Positions 1 to 7,827 of a stretch of DNA of 64,000 nucleotides are shown here, one piece after another. The notes beneath the pieces were generated by a model that was not told the DNA's origin, ran no database searches, and was given only the letters and a program-made list of their open reading frames with translations. Made by a program: the position numbers and the translations under genes. The first letter of the stretch is position 1. Each line of letters begins with the position of its first letter. Location of the stretch: assembly GCF_014127285.1 (NCBI RefSeq), contig NZ_CP059901.1, positions 3,472,001 through 3,536,000 on the forward strand, written 5' to 3'. Source of the stretch: Mumia sp. ZJ1417 (lineage in GTDB: Bacteria > Actinomycetota > Actinomycetes > Propionibacteriales > Nocardioidaceae).

Positions 1-1004
1 CGAGCGTGCCACTCCCCCACTGGAGTGACGGCGAATCCGGTCTCGGAGCCCGCCAGGATCTTCACGCCGGCCCGGTGCGCCTTGTGGACCATCTCACCCG
101 TGGCGTCGATCTCGGCCCGGAAGAGGTCAAGCAGCTCAGGGGCGGTCCCGATCTTGGTGCCGTAGTCGGCGAGGTTGCCCAGCAGCGTGAACGTCGGGCA
201 GATCGCCGAGCCGTTGTCGATCACGGCCTGCAACGCGTCTTCGTCCATATACGAGCAGTGGTAGATCAGGTCCATCCCGGCCTCGGCCGACTCCTTGGTG
301 CTGAGCGAGTTGCGCGCGTGGCCGACGACCCGCGTGTTGAGGTCGTGCGCGGTGTCGCAGACGGTCTTGAGCTCGTCGAAGGTCCAGACCTTCATCTCGG
401 GGCCCTTGTGGGAGGGGATCACCCCGGTCACGTGCACTTTGATCCAGTCGACTCCGTGCTTGATCTGGCGCCGGATCTCGCTCACCATCACGCTGCGGTC
501 CTGCACCACCGTGGCGTACCCGGTCCGTCCCTCGTCCTTGATGAGGCGTCCGGCGGTGCCCCCGACCGACGTCATCAAGGCGTTCCCGCCGGAGGCGACC
601 CGCGGCCCCTCGACGATGCCTGCCTCGATGGCGTCTCGGAGCTCGACCCCGATGTTCCACAGGCAGTCGGCATCGAGGACCCCTGTCACCCCGGCCCGCA
701 GCACCTTGCGCGCGTTGTAGGCCGTGAGCATCGAGCTGTACGCCTCGGTGCGGTGGTAGAAGAGCTCGTCGTTGCCGGTCGGCTCCCCGAACGTCAGGTG
801 GGTGTGCGCGTCGATCAGTCCCGGCATCACGGTCTTGCCGGTGGCGTCGATCCGCTCGACGTCGCTCCGCTCGCGGCACGCGTCGAAAGCGTGCTGCCCC
901 ATCGCGGTGATGCGGTCCCCCGAGACGAGGATCGCCACGTTCGGGACGGGCTCGGCTCCCGTCCCGTCGACGAGCGTCCCTCCCTCGATCAGCAGGTCAG
1001 TCAT
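1..1004 (-). CDS. Amidohydrolase, imidazolonepropionase/prolidase-like (partial at left edge)
   Basis: The reading frame opens with ATG at 1004 and stays open to the window edge, so the C-terminus is missing. The N-terminus forms the small beta domain typical of metal-dependent amidohydrolases (MTDLLIEGGTLVDG), followed by the metal-binding HxH in LIDAHTHL (H67, H69). Further on are a Lys in DWIKVHVTG and a His in VVGHARNS, the positions where this superfamily places its bridging Lys and third His. It resembles COG1228 proteins (imidazolonepropionase-like, Xaa-Pro dipeptidase-like), which hydrolyse cyclic or linear amides, but the substrate cannot be read from sequence. It lies downstream of two SDR genes and a P450 on the same strand with a 17-base gap, so it is probably the distal gene of that catabolic operon. 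Confidence 0.85.
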   Translation of the reverse strand, partial: MTDLLIEGGTLVDGTGAEPVPNVAILVSGDRITAMGQHAFDACRERSDVERIDATGKTVMPGLIDAHTHLTFGEPTGNDELFYHRTEAYSSMLTAYNARKVLRAGVTGVLDADCLWNIGVELRDAIEAGIVEGPRVASGGNALMTSVGGTAGRLIKDEGRTGYATVVQDRSVMVSEIRRQIKHGVDWIKVHVTGVIPSHKGPEMKVWTFDELKTVCDTAHDLNTRVVGHARNSLSTKESAEAGMDLIYHCSYMDEDALQAVIDNGSAICPTFTLLGNLADYGTKIGTAPELLDLFRAEIDATGEMVHKAHRAGVKILAGSETGFAVTPVGEWHA

Positions 1005-1021
1005 GCCACTCTCCCTCTCGG

Positions 1022-1783
1022 CTAGGCGTTCGTGACGCCGAGGACGAGGCCGCCGTCAGCAGTCAGGATGCTCCCGGTGGTCCACTCCGCGCGGACGAGG
1101 TACTCGACGGCCTCGGCCATCTCCTCGACCGTCCCGATCCGTCCGAGCGCGTGCGCCGGGGCGAGCCCGTTGAGCCGCGCAAGCGCGGAGGCGTCGTCGG
1201 ACAGCCCGGCCCGCTGGTTGAGCTCGGTGAAGACCGCACCGGGCCGCAGGCAGTTCACACGGATCCCCTGCGGCCCCAGCTCCGCAGCGAGAACGCCCGT
1301 GAGCGTCTCGAGCGCCCCCTTGGTCGCGGCGTACGGCGATGCCCCGGGGAACGCGCGCTGCGTGTGCGCCGAGCCGAAGAACACGACCGACCCGTGGCTC
1401 GCCCGCAGGTGGCTCAGGCAGTCGCGGACCAGCTGCATGGGGCCGACGACGTTGGTGTGGAACAACGCGAGGGTCTCGTGCTCGTCGAGGTCGTCGAGCG
1501 GGCCGCGATACATGTTGCCCGCCGCGTTCACCAGCGCGTCGATCCCGCCGCCATGGCTCACCGCGACCTCGACGAGGCGGGCCCGGTCTGCTGTCGATGT
1601 CACGTCCGCCTGGACGGCCACGCACCGAGGACCCAGCGACGCGGCAACCTCCTCGACCTTCGCCTTGCGGCGCCCGGCGATCGTGACCCGCGCGCCGTGC
1701 TCGACGAGGTGCCGCGCGACTCCGGCACCGATCCCGGAGCCGCCTCCGGTGACGATCACCGAGGCTCCCTTGACCGGTCTCAT
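1022..1783 (-). CDS. Short-chain dehydrogenase/reductase (SDR)
   Basis: This 253-residue protein is a classical SDR, an NAD(P)-dependent alcohol or ketone oxidoreductase. The Rossmann glycine motif is near the N-terminus (VIVTGGGSGIGAG), NAAG follows at about residue 90, the catalytic Ser is in VVFFGSAHT, and the YxxxK pair is in SPYAATKGA. The ATG start at 1783 overlaps the stop of the upstream SDR gene (ATGA, 1780-1783), which implies translational coupling. A longer in-frame opening exists but would run through the upstream SDR gene. Neighbouring P450, SDR and amidohydrolase genes suggest it oxidises a hydroxylated intermediate; the substrate is unknown. Confidence 0.88.
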   Translation of the reverse strand: MRPVKGASVIVTGGGSGIGAGVARHLVEHGARVTIAGRRKAKVEEVAASLGPRCVAVQADVTSTADRARLVEVAVSHGGGIDALVNAAGNMYRGPLDDLDEHETLALFHTNVVGPMQLVRDCLSHLRASHGSVVFFGSAHTQRAFPGASPYAATKGALETLTGVLAAELGPQGIRVNCLRPGAVFTELNQRAGLSDDASALARLNGLAPAHALGRIGTVEEMAEAVEYLVRAEWTTGSILTADGGLVLGVTNA

Positions 1784-2541
1784 CGCGGACCTCCGTCCAC
1801 CGACCGTGGCCGCGCCAGGCCGGCAAGGACCGCCTTGGTGAGGCCACCGTCCACGACGAGGTTCTGACCCGTGATGTACGACGCCTTCTCCGAGGCCAGG
1901 AACATCACGGTGTCGGCGACGTCCTCGGCCGTCCCGAGGCGGCCGGTCGGCACGTGCGACGTCCGCTGCCGGCGCGCGTCGGGATCGGCGTAGATCGGCT
2001 CGGACATGCCCGCATCGATGAGACCGGGTGCGACCGTGTTGACCCGGATCCCACGACTCGCCCACTCCATGGCCATCTGCTCGGTGAGCCGGATGACCGC
2101 TCCCTTGCTCGCCGTGTAGGAGCCGGCGTTCGGAGCGGCAGCGACCCCGTTGATCGAGGCGAGGTTGATGATGCTGCCGCCGATGTCGCTCATCCGTCTC
2201 GCGGCGGCGCGCCCCACCAGGAACGTGCCGGTGAGGTTGAGCTGCAGCGCGGCGTTCCAGTCCTCGAGTGCGAGGTCGAGCAGCGGCCCGAAGCGGACCA
2301 TACCCGCGTTGTTGACCACCAGCGCGGGCGGTTCGGGGAGAGCCGCCATCGCGTCGTTCACCGCGACCTCGTCGGTGACGTCGACGACGCACGGCGTCAC
2401 CCCGTCCACGCGATCGGCCAGTCGGCGAACGGCATCGGCGTCGACGTCCCACGCAGAGACGAGATAGCCCGCCTTAACGGCGTGCTCGGAGATGACGGCG
2501 CCGATCCCTTTGGCTGCGCCGGTCACTACAGCCCAGTTCAT
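1780..2541 (-). CDS. Short-chain dehydrogenase/reductase (SDR)
   Basis: This is a second 253-residue classical SDR. It has the cofactor motif AVVTGAAKGIGAV at the N-terminus, NNAG at mid-protein, the catalytic Ser in IINLASINGV and the YxxxK motif in GSYTASKGAV. The start is ATG at 2541, preceded by AGGAGA seven to eight bases upstream; a longer opening to 2622 lacks such a site and would add a non-homologous leader. The stop overlaps the start of the next SDR. It lies 40 bases downstream of the P450 gene, so P450-SDR-SDR-amidohydrolase is probably one transcript. Tandem SDRs commonly act on successive or stereo-distinct alcohols, but that is inference here. Confidence 0.88.
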   Translation of the reverse strand: MNWAVVTGAAKGIGAVISEHAVKAGYLVSAWDVDADAVRRLADRVDGVTPCVVDVTDEVAVNDAMAALPEPPALVVNNAGMVRFGPLLDLALEDWNAALQLNLTGTFLVGRAAARRMSDIGGSIINLASINGVAAAPNAGSYTASKGAVIRLTEQMAMEWASRGIRVNTVAPGLIDAGMSEPIYADPDARRQRTSHVPTGRLGTAEDVADTVMFLASEKASYITGQNLVVDGGLTKAVLAGLARPRSVDGGPR

Positions 2542-2581
2542 CGCGTGCGTCTCCTGTCGCTGGGGTGTCGCGTGGGCCGGC

Positions 2582-3805
2582 TCATCGGCCGAAGACCACG
2601 GGGTACGCGCTGAAGTGGTCACGCGCCGAGTGCGGATCCTTGGTCGCAGGGCGGTCCGGGTCGGGACGGGCGCCGTGGTCGAGCAGTGCGCGCACCATCA
2701 GCGGCACGGTCCCGAGGACGTGGTCCGACGGGGCGTCGTCGCGCCACACCGTGCCGCCGTCGAGCTCCATGCCGATGCACGCGTGCATCCCGCCGCCGAA
2801 GGTGTGCCCCCAGGGCTGCACACCGTCGGGGATCGGTCGGTCGGGGTCGAACGAGGCGGAGTCCGAACCGAAGACCTCGACGTCGCGGTTGGCCGCCCGC
2901 AGGTCCAGCTGGACCGAGGCACCCGCCGGGATCTGGCGACCGTCTCGCAGCGTGACCTCGGCGAGCGCGCGCCTCGAGGCGACCGGGCTGGCCGGGTGCA
3001 GCCTGAAGGTCTCGTGAACGCAGCGCTGGAGGAACACGTCGCTGCTCAGCCTGTCGGCATGCTCGGGGTTGCGCTCGAGCCAGCCGAAGATCTCGTCAGC
3101 CGAGTGTGCGAACGCGTCGGCGGTGCTGTGCGACCCGGCCTGCAGGTAGAACGCAACCTCGCGGCGTACGACGTCCGGCGTCAGCTCGAGCGCGTCGAGG
3201 TTGCGCAGGAGCGCTGTGAGCACGTCGGACGGCAGGTCCGCATCGGTGATCTCGCCAGCGGCATGGCGGGCGATGAGCTGGCGACGTCGCGCGATCGACG
3301 GCTGCAGGAACATCTCGTCGAAACGGTCCAGAGCGTCTGCGACCTCGGCCTCGACCTCACGGTGGTCTCGCGTCGAGTGCACGAGCACGGCGCCCTCGCT
3401 GAACCTCACCGCGAAGTCCTGCAGGGCGTCGGTCTCAGCCGGGGTGCCGAGGGGCCGGTCGATGCCCGCGACCTGGGCGGTCAGGTTGATGGTGGTGCGG
3501 TAACCGAGCTCGATGAGGTCAGCCCCGCCCGCGGCCACGTACGGAGCGATCGCGCCGGCGATGATCGCGGGGACGAGCTCGGCTTCCCACCAGCGGAACG
3601 TTCCCCGACGGAAAAGTCGGTTCTCGAGTCTGCGCCGGGCCTGGTGGTCGGCGCCGTGCAGATCGAGCAGGCAGTCGGCCATGACCACCCCGCCCACGTC
3701 GTACAGGGCCTGGCGCAGGTCGCGCTGCCGAAGCGCGTCCCAGACCTCCTGGTAGCCCGTCAGATCGCAGGAGGTCACCGACCCGGGGCACCCGCCGATG
3801 TTCAC
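2582..3805 (-). CDS. Cytochrome P450 (first of two in the island)
   Basis: This is a 407-residue soluble bacterial P450. The heme-ligand loop is FGGGMHACIG at 336-345 (Cys343) and the ExxR motif is ETFR at 265-268. The I-helix oxygen-activation motif is AGSHST at 223-228, where most P450s have an acidic residue followed by Thr; here the acid position is His226. The start is GTG at 3805, with GGGAGG about five bases upstream; upstream in-frame sequence is intergenic in character. It needs an electron donor, and the one-cluster ferredoxin at 4936-5151 is the obvious candidate. It is related to the second P450 in this island, sharing helix-C RRRxENRxFRR and the His in helix I. The substrate is unknown. 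Confidence 0.9.
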   Translation of the reverse strand: MNIGGCPGSVTSCDLTGYQEVWDALRQRDLRQALYDVGGVVMADCLLDLHGADHQARRRLENRLFRRGTFRWWEAELVPAIIAGAIAPYVAAGGADLIELGYRTTINLTAQVAGIDRPLGTPAETDALQDFAVRFSEGAVLVHSTRDHREVEAEVADALDRFDEMFLQPSIARRRQLIARHAAGEITDADLPSDVLTALLRNLDALELTPDVVRREVAFYLQAGSHSTADAFAHSADEIFGWLERNPEHADRLSSDVFLQRCVHETFRLHPASPVASRRALAEVTLRDGRQIPAGASVQLDLRAANRDVEVFGSDSASFDPDRPIPDGVQPWGHTFGGGMHACIGMELDGGTVWRDDAPSDHVLGTVPLMVRALLDHGARPDPDRPATKDPHSARDHFSAYPVVFGR

Positions 3806-3836
3806 TGAACCTCCCGTATCGTACGTGGTGGTAGCC

Positions 3837-3845
3837 CTAACGACT
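3837..3845. promoter_or_regulatory. Single copy of the island's conserved 9-mer (AGTCGTTAG, reverse orientation)
   Basis: The divergent intergenic region between the P450 (start 3805) and the amidohydrolase (start 3921) contains CTAACGACT, the reverse complement of AGTCGTTAG. The same 9-mer opens the two longer operator-like motifs at 5183 and 7789. The second half (ACGTCAA) is not found at the same spacing here, so this would be a half-site or a weaker site. A binding role is inferred only from recurrence. Confidence 0.4.
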
Positions 3846-3920
3846 ATAGGAACGGCGGCGCCGCCTGTCCAGCCTCTAGGGTGGACGTCGTGACGATACG
3901 CGCGACTACCGGAGGCCGAG

Positions 3921-4925
3921 ATGAGTCCCGTTCCCCGTGGTGAGAACGACACCCTCCGCGTCATCGATGTCCACGCCCACGCGGTCCTCGCCGAGACGCT
4001 CGGAGCGGCCGGCGATGCAGGTCCCGAGCTCAGCGCCGACCCGGATCAACCGTGGTACCGCGTCGGTGGATACGTCTTGCACGGCGTCCGCTATCGCGAC
4101 AGCCCGTTCATGGACCCGGACCTGCGGATCGCGCGGATGGACGAGGTCGGCATCGACCTGCAGATGCTGTCGCCCAACCCGCTGACCTACTTCGGCGACC
4201 TCGCCGTCCACGACGCGGTGACCTACTGCCGCAAGCACAACGACGCTCTCGCCACGGTCGTCGGCGACCACCGCGACCGCCTGTGCGGTGCGGCGCAGCT
4301 CCCTCTGCAAGACGTCGACGCCGCAGTGGCCGAGCTCCGGCGAGCGGTCAGCGACCTCGGACTGGTGTCAGCCGCCATCGACACCGATCCCCTCCGCGCC
4401 CTCGACGACCCCGCGATGGACCCGTTCTACGAGACCCTCGTCGAGCTCGATGTGCCACTGTTCCTGCACCCCAGCCCCCTCGGCCCCGAGGGCCCTCCGG
4501 CTGACCGTCGACTGCGCCGTTTCGACCTCGACCTCCTCGTGGGTTTCGCGTACGACGAGACGCTGGCGGTGTCCACCCTGATCCTGGGCGGTGTGCTCGA
4601 TCGACATCCCGGCCTCGACGTCTGTGTCTCCCATGGCGGCGGCGCGACCGCGCTGCTGGCCGGCCGGCTGGCAAGCGCGGCGCGGCGGCGCCCCTGGGCC
4701 GCACCCGACCTCGCGGACGGCGGCTTCGAGCGCCAGCTGCGCAGGCTGTGGTTCGACACTCACGTCCACAGCGACCGTGCGCTCGCATGCCTCATCGATG
4801 CGGTCGGGACGGACCACCTCGTGTTCGGCACCAACTTCGCCGGATGGGACGGCGCCGAGGCCCCCGAGCCCGGCAAGCTCGCCGACGCCCTGTCCCGCAA
4901 CGCCACGAGGCTCCTGCGCCTGTGA
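3921..4925 (+). CDS. Amidohydrolase-2 family protein (ACMSD / o-hydroxybenzoate decarboxylase-like)
   Basis: This 334-residue TIM-barrel protein belongs to the amidohydrolase_2 family, whose members decarboxylate or hydrolyse aromatic and cyclic acids with a metal centre. Visible ligands are HxH (H18, H20, in DVHAHA), H183 in LFLHPSP and H238 in VSHGGG. The last ligand position, normally Asp in a GSDxP-type motif, reads GTNFAGWD, so the family Asp is Asn305; Asp310 lies five residues on. The ATG at 3921 has GGAGG about five bases upstream. It is transcribed divergently from the P450-SDR operon and converges on the ferredoxin gene. It may cleave or decarboxylate a product of the P450/SDR steps. 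The altered ligand makes activity uncertain. Confidence 0.85.
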   Translation: MSPVPRGENDTLRVIDVHAHAVLAETLGAAGDAGPELSADPDQPWYRVGGYVLHGVRYRDSPFMDPDLRIARMDEVGIDLQMLSPNPLTYFGDLAVHDAVTYCRKHNDALATVVGDHRDRLCGAAQLPLQDVDAAVAELRRAVSDLGLVSAAIDTDPLRALDDPAMDPFYETLVELDVPLFLHPSPLGPEGPPADRRLRRFDLDLLVGFAYDETLAVSTLILGGVLDRHPGLDVCVSHGGGATALLAGRLASAARRRPWAAPDLADGGFERQLRRLWFDTHVHSDRALACLIDAVGTDHLVFGTNFAGWDGAEAPEPGKLADALSRNATRLLRL

Positions 4926-4935
4926 CCACCTTGGG

Positions 4936-5151
4936 TCAGACGAGGACCTCGCGGTCGCCCTCGAGGAGACGGATCGCACCGGACGGGCAGTTGCGAGCGA
5001 TCTCGACCAGCTTCTCGTCGGACACCTCACCCGGCTCGGCGCGGACCTCGGCGATCTCGTCCTCATCGAAAGCGAAGACCTGCGGCGCGTCCGCGACGCA
5101 CTTGCCAGAACTCATGCAGAGGTCCTGGTCGACCTCGACCCTGTACGCCAT
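4936..5151 (-). CDS. Ferredoxin, single 3Fe-4S type, probable P450 redox partner
   Basis: This 71-residue acidic ferredoxin has three cysteines in the pattern of single-cluster actinobacterial P450 ferredoxins: CMSSGKC near the N-terminus and a lone Cys in RNCPSGAI. The residue between the first two that would complete a 4Fe-4S set is not Cys, so a 3Fe-4S cluster is expected. The start is ATG at 5151 (MAYRVEV), with GGAGGG upstream; a longer opening to 5181 would run into the operator-like motif. Such proteins carry one electron at a time from a ferredoxin reductase to P450. No reductase gene is in the island, so a housekeeping one must serve. Confidence 0.9.
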   Translation of the reverse strand: MAYRVEVDQDLCMSSGKCVADAPQVFAFDEDEIAEVRAEPGEVSDEKLVEIARNCPSGAIRLLEGDREVLV

Positions 5152-5182
5152 CGTGCCCTCCGTCGTCTCTCGCCACATCATT

Positions 5183-5205
5183 AGTCGTTAGTTCTATAAC
5201 GTCAA
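5183..5205. promoter_or_regulatory. Operator-like motif upstream of the ferredoxin gene
   Basis: A 23-base element begins AGTCGTTAG and ends ACGTCAA. Inside it is a perfect inverted repeat, CGTTA-6 bases-TAACG (5186-5201). The same 9-mer and 7-mer occur at identical spacing at 7789-7811. It sits 31 bases before the ferredoxin start and just downstream of the TrmB regulator gene. The likely ligand is that regulator; this is inferred from position and recurrence, not from a known consensus. Confidence 0.5.
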
Positions 5206-5238
5206 TAGGATGCTGGCCAGATCTCAGGAAGGACGCCG

Positions 5239-6114
5239 TCAGGCTCCTCGGCCGTGCTGCGAATGGCGGTAGGTCTGTCGCAGGACCTCGGCTGCGGCAG
5301 CGTGGTCGGCGCGCAGGCGTTTGATCGCGTCGTCGTTCACCCAGAACTCCTCGAAGGCCGCGGGGTCGAGGAGACGGTCGACGACCAGATGCATTGCGAT
5401 GTCATGCCTGACGAACTCGACGGCGACGAGAACCACGGCCGGGTCGTCGGTGTAGACACCCCACGCGCCGCGCTCTGTCAGGCCCCCGATCACGGCCTGG
5501 TTGCGATCGGCCGCCACCACCAGAAGCCGGCACCCCAGGTTCTCCAGGACGACGTCCGGCTCCGAGTAGCGGTGCTCGGTCGTGCTGCCGACCGGGTCCG
5601 AGTCGCGGCCGAAGCTGACCACCGAGACCTCGACACCGCGCCCGGCCGCCTCCTTCATCAGGTCCTTCAGGGTCTCGATCTCGGACGGCCAGCCGGAGAC
5701 GAAGAGATCGTGACGAGCAGCGGCAACCACGTCCTGGGCACGGAGCACCAGTCCGGGCTGGCTGTCCAGACCGTGCAGCAACCGAACCTCGGGCGGGGCC
5801 GTGATCTCGGGGAGCTGCGCGCTGAGGACCTCGATCGAGCTCTCGAAGTCCCGGCGCAGCCTGTCGAGCAGCGAGGTGGGCGGCAACGAGAGGTAGCCGA
5901 CGTTGTCGTCGCCCGTGCGCACCTCGTACGCGGCGCCGCGCGTGCAGAGCTTGTTGAGCGTCTCGTACACGGTGCTGCGCGGGACACCAGATCGCTTGGC
6001 CACCTCGTACCCGTTGAGCGGGGCGCCAGCCGCCACCAGCGCGATGTACGCCTTGGCCTCGTAGCCGGACATGCCTAGCCGCTGCAGCTCGGCGATGACG
6101 GTTTCCTGGGTCAT
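5239..6114 (-). CDS. TrmB-family transcriptional regulator
   Basis: This 291-residue protein has an N-terminal TrmB-type winged helix-turn-helix (about residues 1-75; LQRLGMSGYEAKAYIAL, then SGVPRSTVYETLNKL as recognition helix). A C-terminal sensor domain spans about 110-260 (HDLFVSGWPSEIE; GCRLLVVAADRNQAVIGG), similar to the phospholipase-D-like domain of TrmB proteins, which bind sugars or other effectors. The ATG at 6114 is needed to complete the first helix. No Shine-Dalgarno sequence precedes it on this strand, so the message may be leaderless. It lies between the ferredoxin and Dabb-P450 genes and is the only regulator in the island, hence the candidate ligand of the motifs at 3837, 5183 and 7789. 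Confidence 0.87.
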   Translation of the reverse strand: MTQETVIAELQRLGMSGYEAKAYIALVAAGAPLNGYEVAKRSGVPRSTVYETLNKLCTRGAAYEVRTGDDNVGYLSLPPTSLLDRLRRDFESSIEVLSAQLPEITAPPEVRLLHGLDSQPGLVLRAQDVVAAARHDLFVSGWPSEIETLKDLMKEAAGRGVEVSVVSFGRDSDPVGSTTEHRYSEPDVVLENLGCRLLVVAADRNQAVIGGLTERGAWGVYTDDPAVVLVAVEFVRHDIAMHLVVDRLLDPAAFEEFWVNDDAIKRLRADHAAAAEVLRQTYRHSQHGRGA

Positions 6115-6201
6115 CTAGGAGGAGCCTTTCGCCTTGACTGGAATGACGGTCCCGATTGTCGCACGCACGATCACGACCACGACCCGTCGCGAGCGCGAAT
6201 G

Positions 6202-6498
6202 TCAGGTCGGGTGCTGCACGGCGGTCCGCTCGGCGAGGATCGGCCGGATCTTCTCCGTGACGACGCGCACGTGATGCTCGTTGGTCGCGTACGCCTCGTA
6301 CGCCGCTGCGTCCGGGAAGTCCACCGTCACCGCGACGTCAGCGTTCCCCGGCGTCGACCCGGCATCACGACCGACCGTCAACCTGCCCAGGTCGGCGATC
6401 TGCTCACCCAGACGCACGAGGGCCGCGAGCGCGTCGTCCTGCTGCGCCGCCGTGGCGCCGTCGGCCCACCGGAAGAGGACGACGTGCCGAAAGCCCAC
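6202..6498 (-). CDS. Dabb (stress-responsive alpha/beta-barrel) domain protein
   Basis: This is a 98-residue single-domain protein. The N-terminal strand VGFRHVVLFRW, with its conserved His, and the later VAVTVDFPDAAAYEAY are typical of the Dabb dimeric ferredoxin-like fold. Members include small cyclases and stress proteins; many accompany catabolic or polyketide genes without known function. The start is GTG at 6498, one base past the stop of the second P450 gene, so the two are tightly coupled. An ATG farther upstream would put about 33 residues inside the P450 gene. It may assist isomerisation or cyclisation of a P450 product; that is speculation from context. Confidence 0.85.
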   Translation of the reverse strand: MGFRHVVLFRWADGATAAQQDDALAALVRLGEQIADLGRLTVGRDAGSTPGNADVAVTVDFPDAAAYEAYATNEHHVRVVTEKIRPILAERTAVQHPT

Positions 6499-6499
6499 G

Positions 6500-7729
6500 T
6501 CAGGCCCCCACCGGGAAGGTCGCCGGATAGACGCCCCAGTACGGGCGCGCGGTGTTCGCGTCCCGCTGCGGCGGGTTGTCCGGGTCGCTGGCGACACCTG
6601 CGTCGAACATCCGCTGGACCGCGGACGTCACGAGGCCGTACAGCTGCCCGTCGGACGCGTCCGGGTCGTTGCCCAGGACGCCGGCGGCAAGGTCTTGCCC
6701 GATGCACACGTGCATCCCGGCGGCGAACGAGAGCCCGAACGGCCCGACGCCCGGCGGGAGCACTCGGTGCGGGTTGAACACGGCAGCGTCCGGGCCGAAC
6801 ACCGAGACGTCTCGGTTGACCTGCATGAGGTCGATGACGACCGTGCCGCCCGCTGGCACCTCGTCGCCGGACTTGAACGACACGGGCGCGAGCGCACGAC
6901 GCTTGCCGATAGGACTCGAGGGGTTGAGACGGATGGTCTCGTGGATGCACCGCTGGACGAAGGCCCTCGACGTCAGCAGCGCGCGATCCTCGGGATGTTC
7001 CTCGAGCCATCCGAGGATGTGGTCGATCGAACGTACGAAGGCCGTGGCACTGGTGTGGGCGCCGGCCAGCAGGAAGAACGCGACCTCCCGCCGGACGATC
7101 TCGTCGCTCAGCGCGAGCTCCTCGCGATCCTTCAGCAGGACCGACAGGACGTCGCGAGGCAGGTCGGACTCCGACGCCTGGCCCGCGGCGATCTGGTCGA
7201 GGATCGCGGCCCGCCTGCGCACCGACGGCTGGAGGAACTCCTCGTCCCACTGCACGAGGCCTTCGAACACGCATGCGCGCTGAGCGTCCTTGTCTCCCGT
7301 GGCGTGGGCAAGGGTGGCTCCCTTCACGAAGAGCATCATGTGGTCGTAGAGCCGCTGCGTCTCCTCGGTCGTGCCCTCGGGCCGGTCCACGCCGGCCGTG
7401 AGCGCCGCGAGGTTCAGCATCAGCTCGTGACCGAGGTGGACCAGGTCCACCGCCCCCGCCTCGACGTACGGGGCGATCGTCTTCTCGATCACTTCAGGGA
7501 AGAGCTCACCCTCGTAGTAGTCGAACGTCTCACGACGAAACATCCGGTTCTCGGCGCGACGTCGGGTGCGGTGTTCGAGCCCGTGGAGGTTCACGAGGAC
7601 ATCGGCCATGACGACCTCGCCCTCGTCGTAGAGCGACTGCCGCAGATCCTTGCAACGGTAGGCTTCTTTGGCCATCTCGAAGGTGTCCACGACGAACGTC
7701 GTCTCCACGACACTCTCCTGCTCCGCCAT
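6500..7729 (-). CDS. Cytochrome P450 (second of two in the island)
   Basis: This is a 409-residue P450. It has ExxR as ETIR at 264-267 and the heme loop FAAGMHVCIG at 335-344 (Cys342). The I-helix motif is AGAHTS at 222-227, again with His (225) where an acidic residue is usual. Helix C carries HRTRRRAENRMFRRE, closely matching the first P450, so the pair are paralogues. The ATG at 7729 has a purine-rich GGGAG site. It forms a two-gene unit with the Dabb gene and is divergent from the ThuA-like gene, with an operator-like motif between them. The substrate is unknown; a ferredoxin is encoded nearby. Confidence 0.9.
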   Translation of the reverse strand: MAEQESVVETTFVVDTFEMAKEAYRCKDLRQSLYDEGEVVMADVLVNLHGLEHRTRRRAENRMFRRETFDYYEGELFPEVIEKTIAPYVEAGAVDLVHLGHELMLNLAALTAGVDRPEGTTEETQRLYDHMMLFVKGATLAHATGDKDAQRACVFEGLVQWDEEFLQPSVRRRAAILDQIAAGQASESDLPRDVLSVLLKDREELALSDEIVRREVAFFLLAGAHTSATAFVRSIDHILGWLEEHPEDRALLTSRAFVQRCIHETIRLNPSSPIGKRRALAPVSFKSGDEVPAGGTVVIDLMQVNRDVSVFGPDAAVFNPHRVLPPGVGPFGLSFAAGMHVCIGQDLAAGVLGNDPDASDGQLYGLVTSAVQRMFDAGVASDPDNPPQRDANTARPYWGVYPATFPVGA

Positions 7730-7788
7730 CTGCCCGCTCCCTCCGCGAACCGCTCACGGCACGCGCCGAGGCCGTTCGGCTAGCATGC

Positions 7789-7811
7789 AGTCGTTAGTCT
7801 TCTGACGTCAA
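7789..7811. promoter_or_regulatory. Operator-like motif in the P450/ThuA divergent promoter region
   Basis: The element begins AGTCGTTAG and ends ACGTCAA, the same outer blocks and spacing as at 5183-5205, with a variable centre. The internal inverted repeat is CGTTA-6 bases-TGACG, one mismatch from perfect. It lies 59 bases before the P450 start and 16 before the ThuA-like start, so one bound protein could control both directions. Confidence 0.5.
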
Positions 7812-7827
7812 GTATCGGGAGCGGCCG

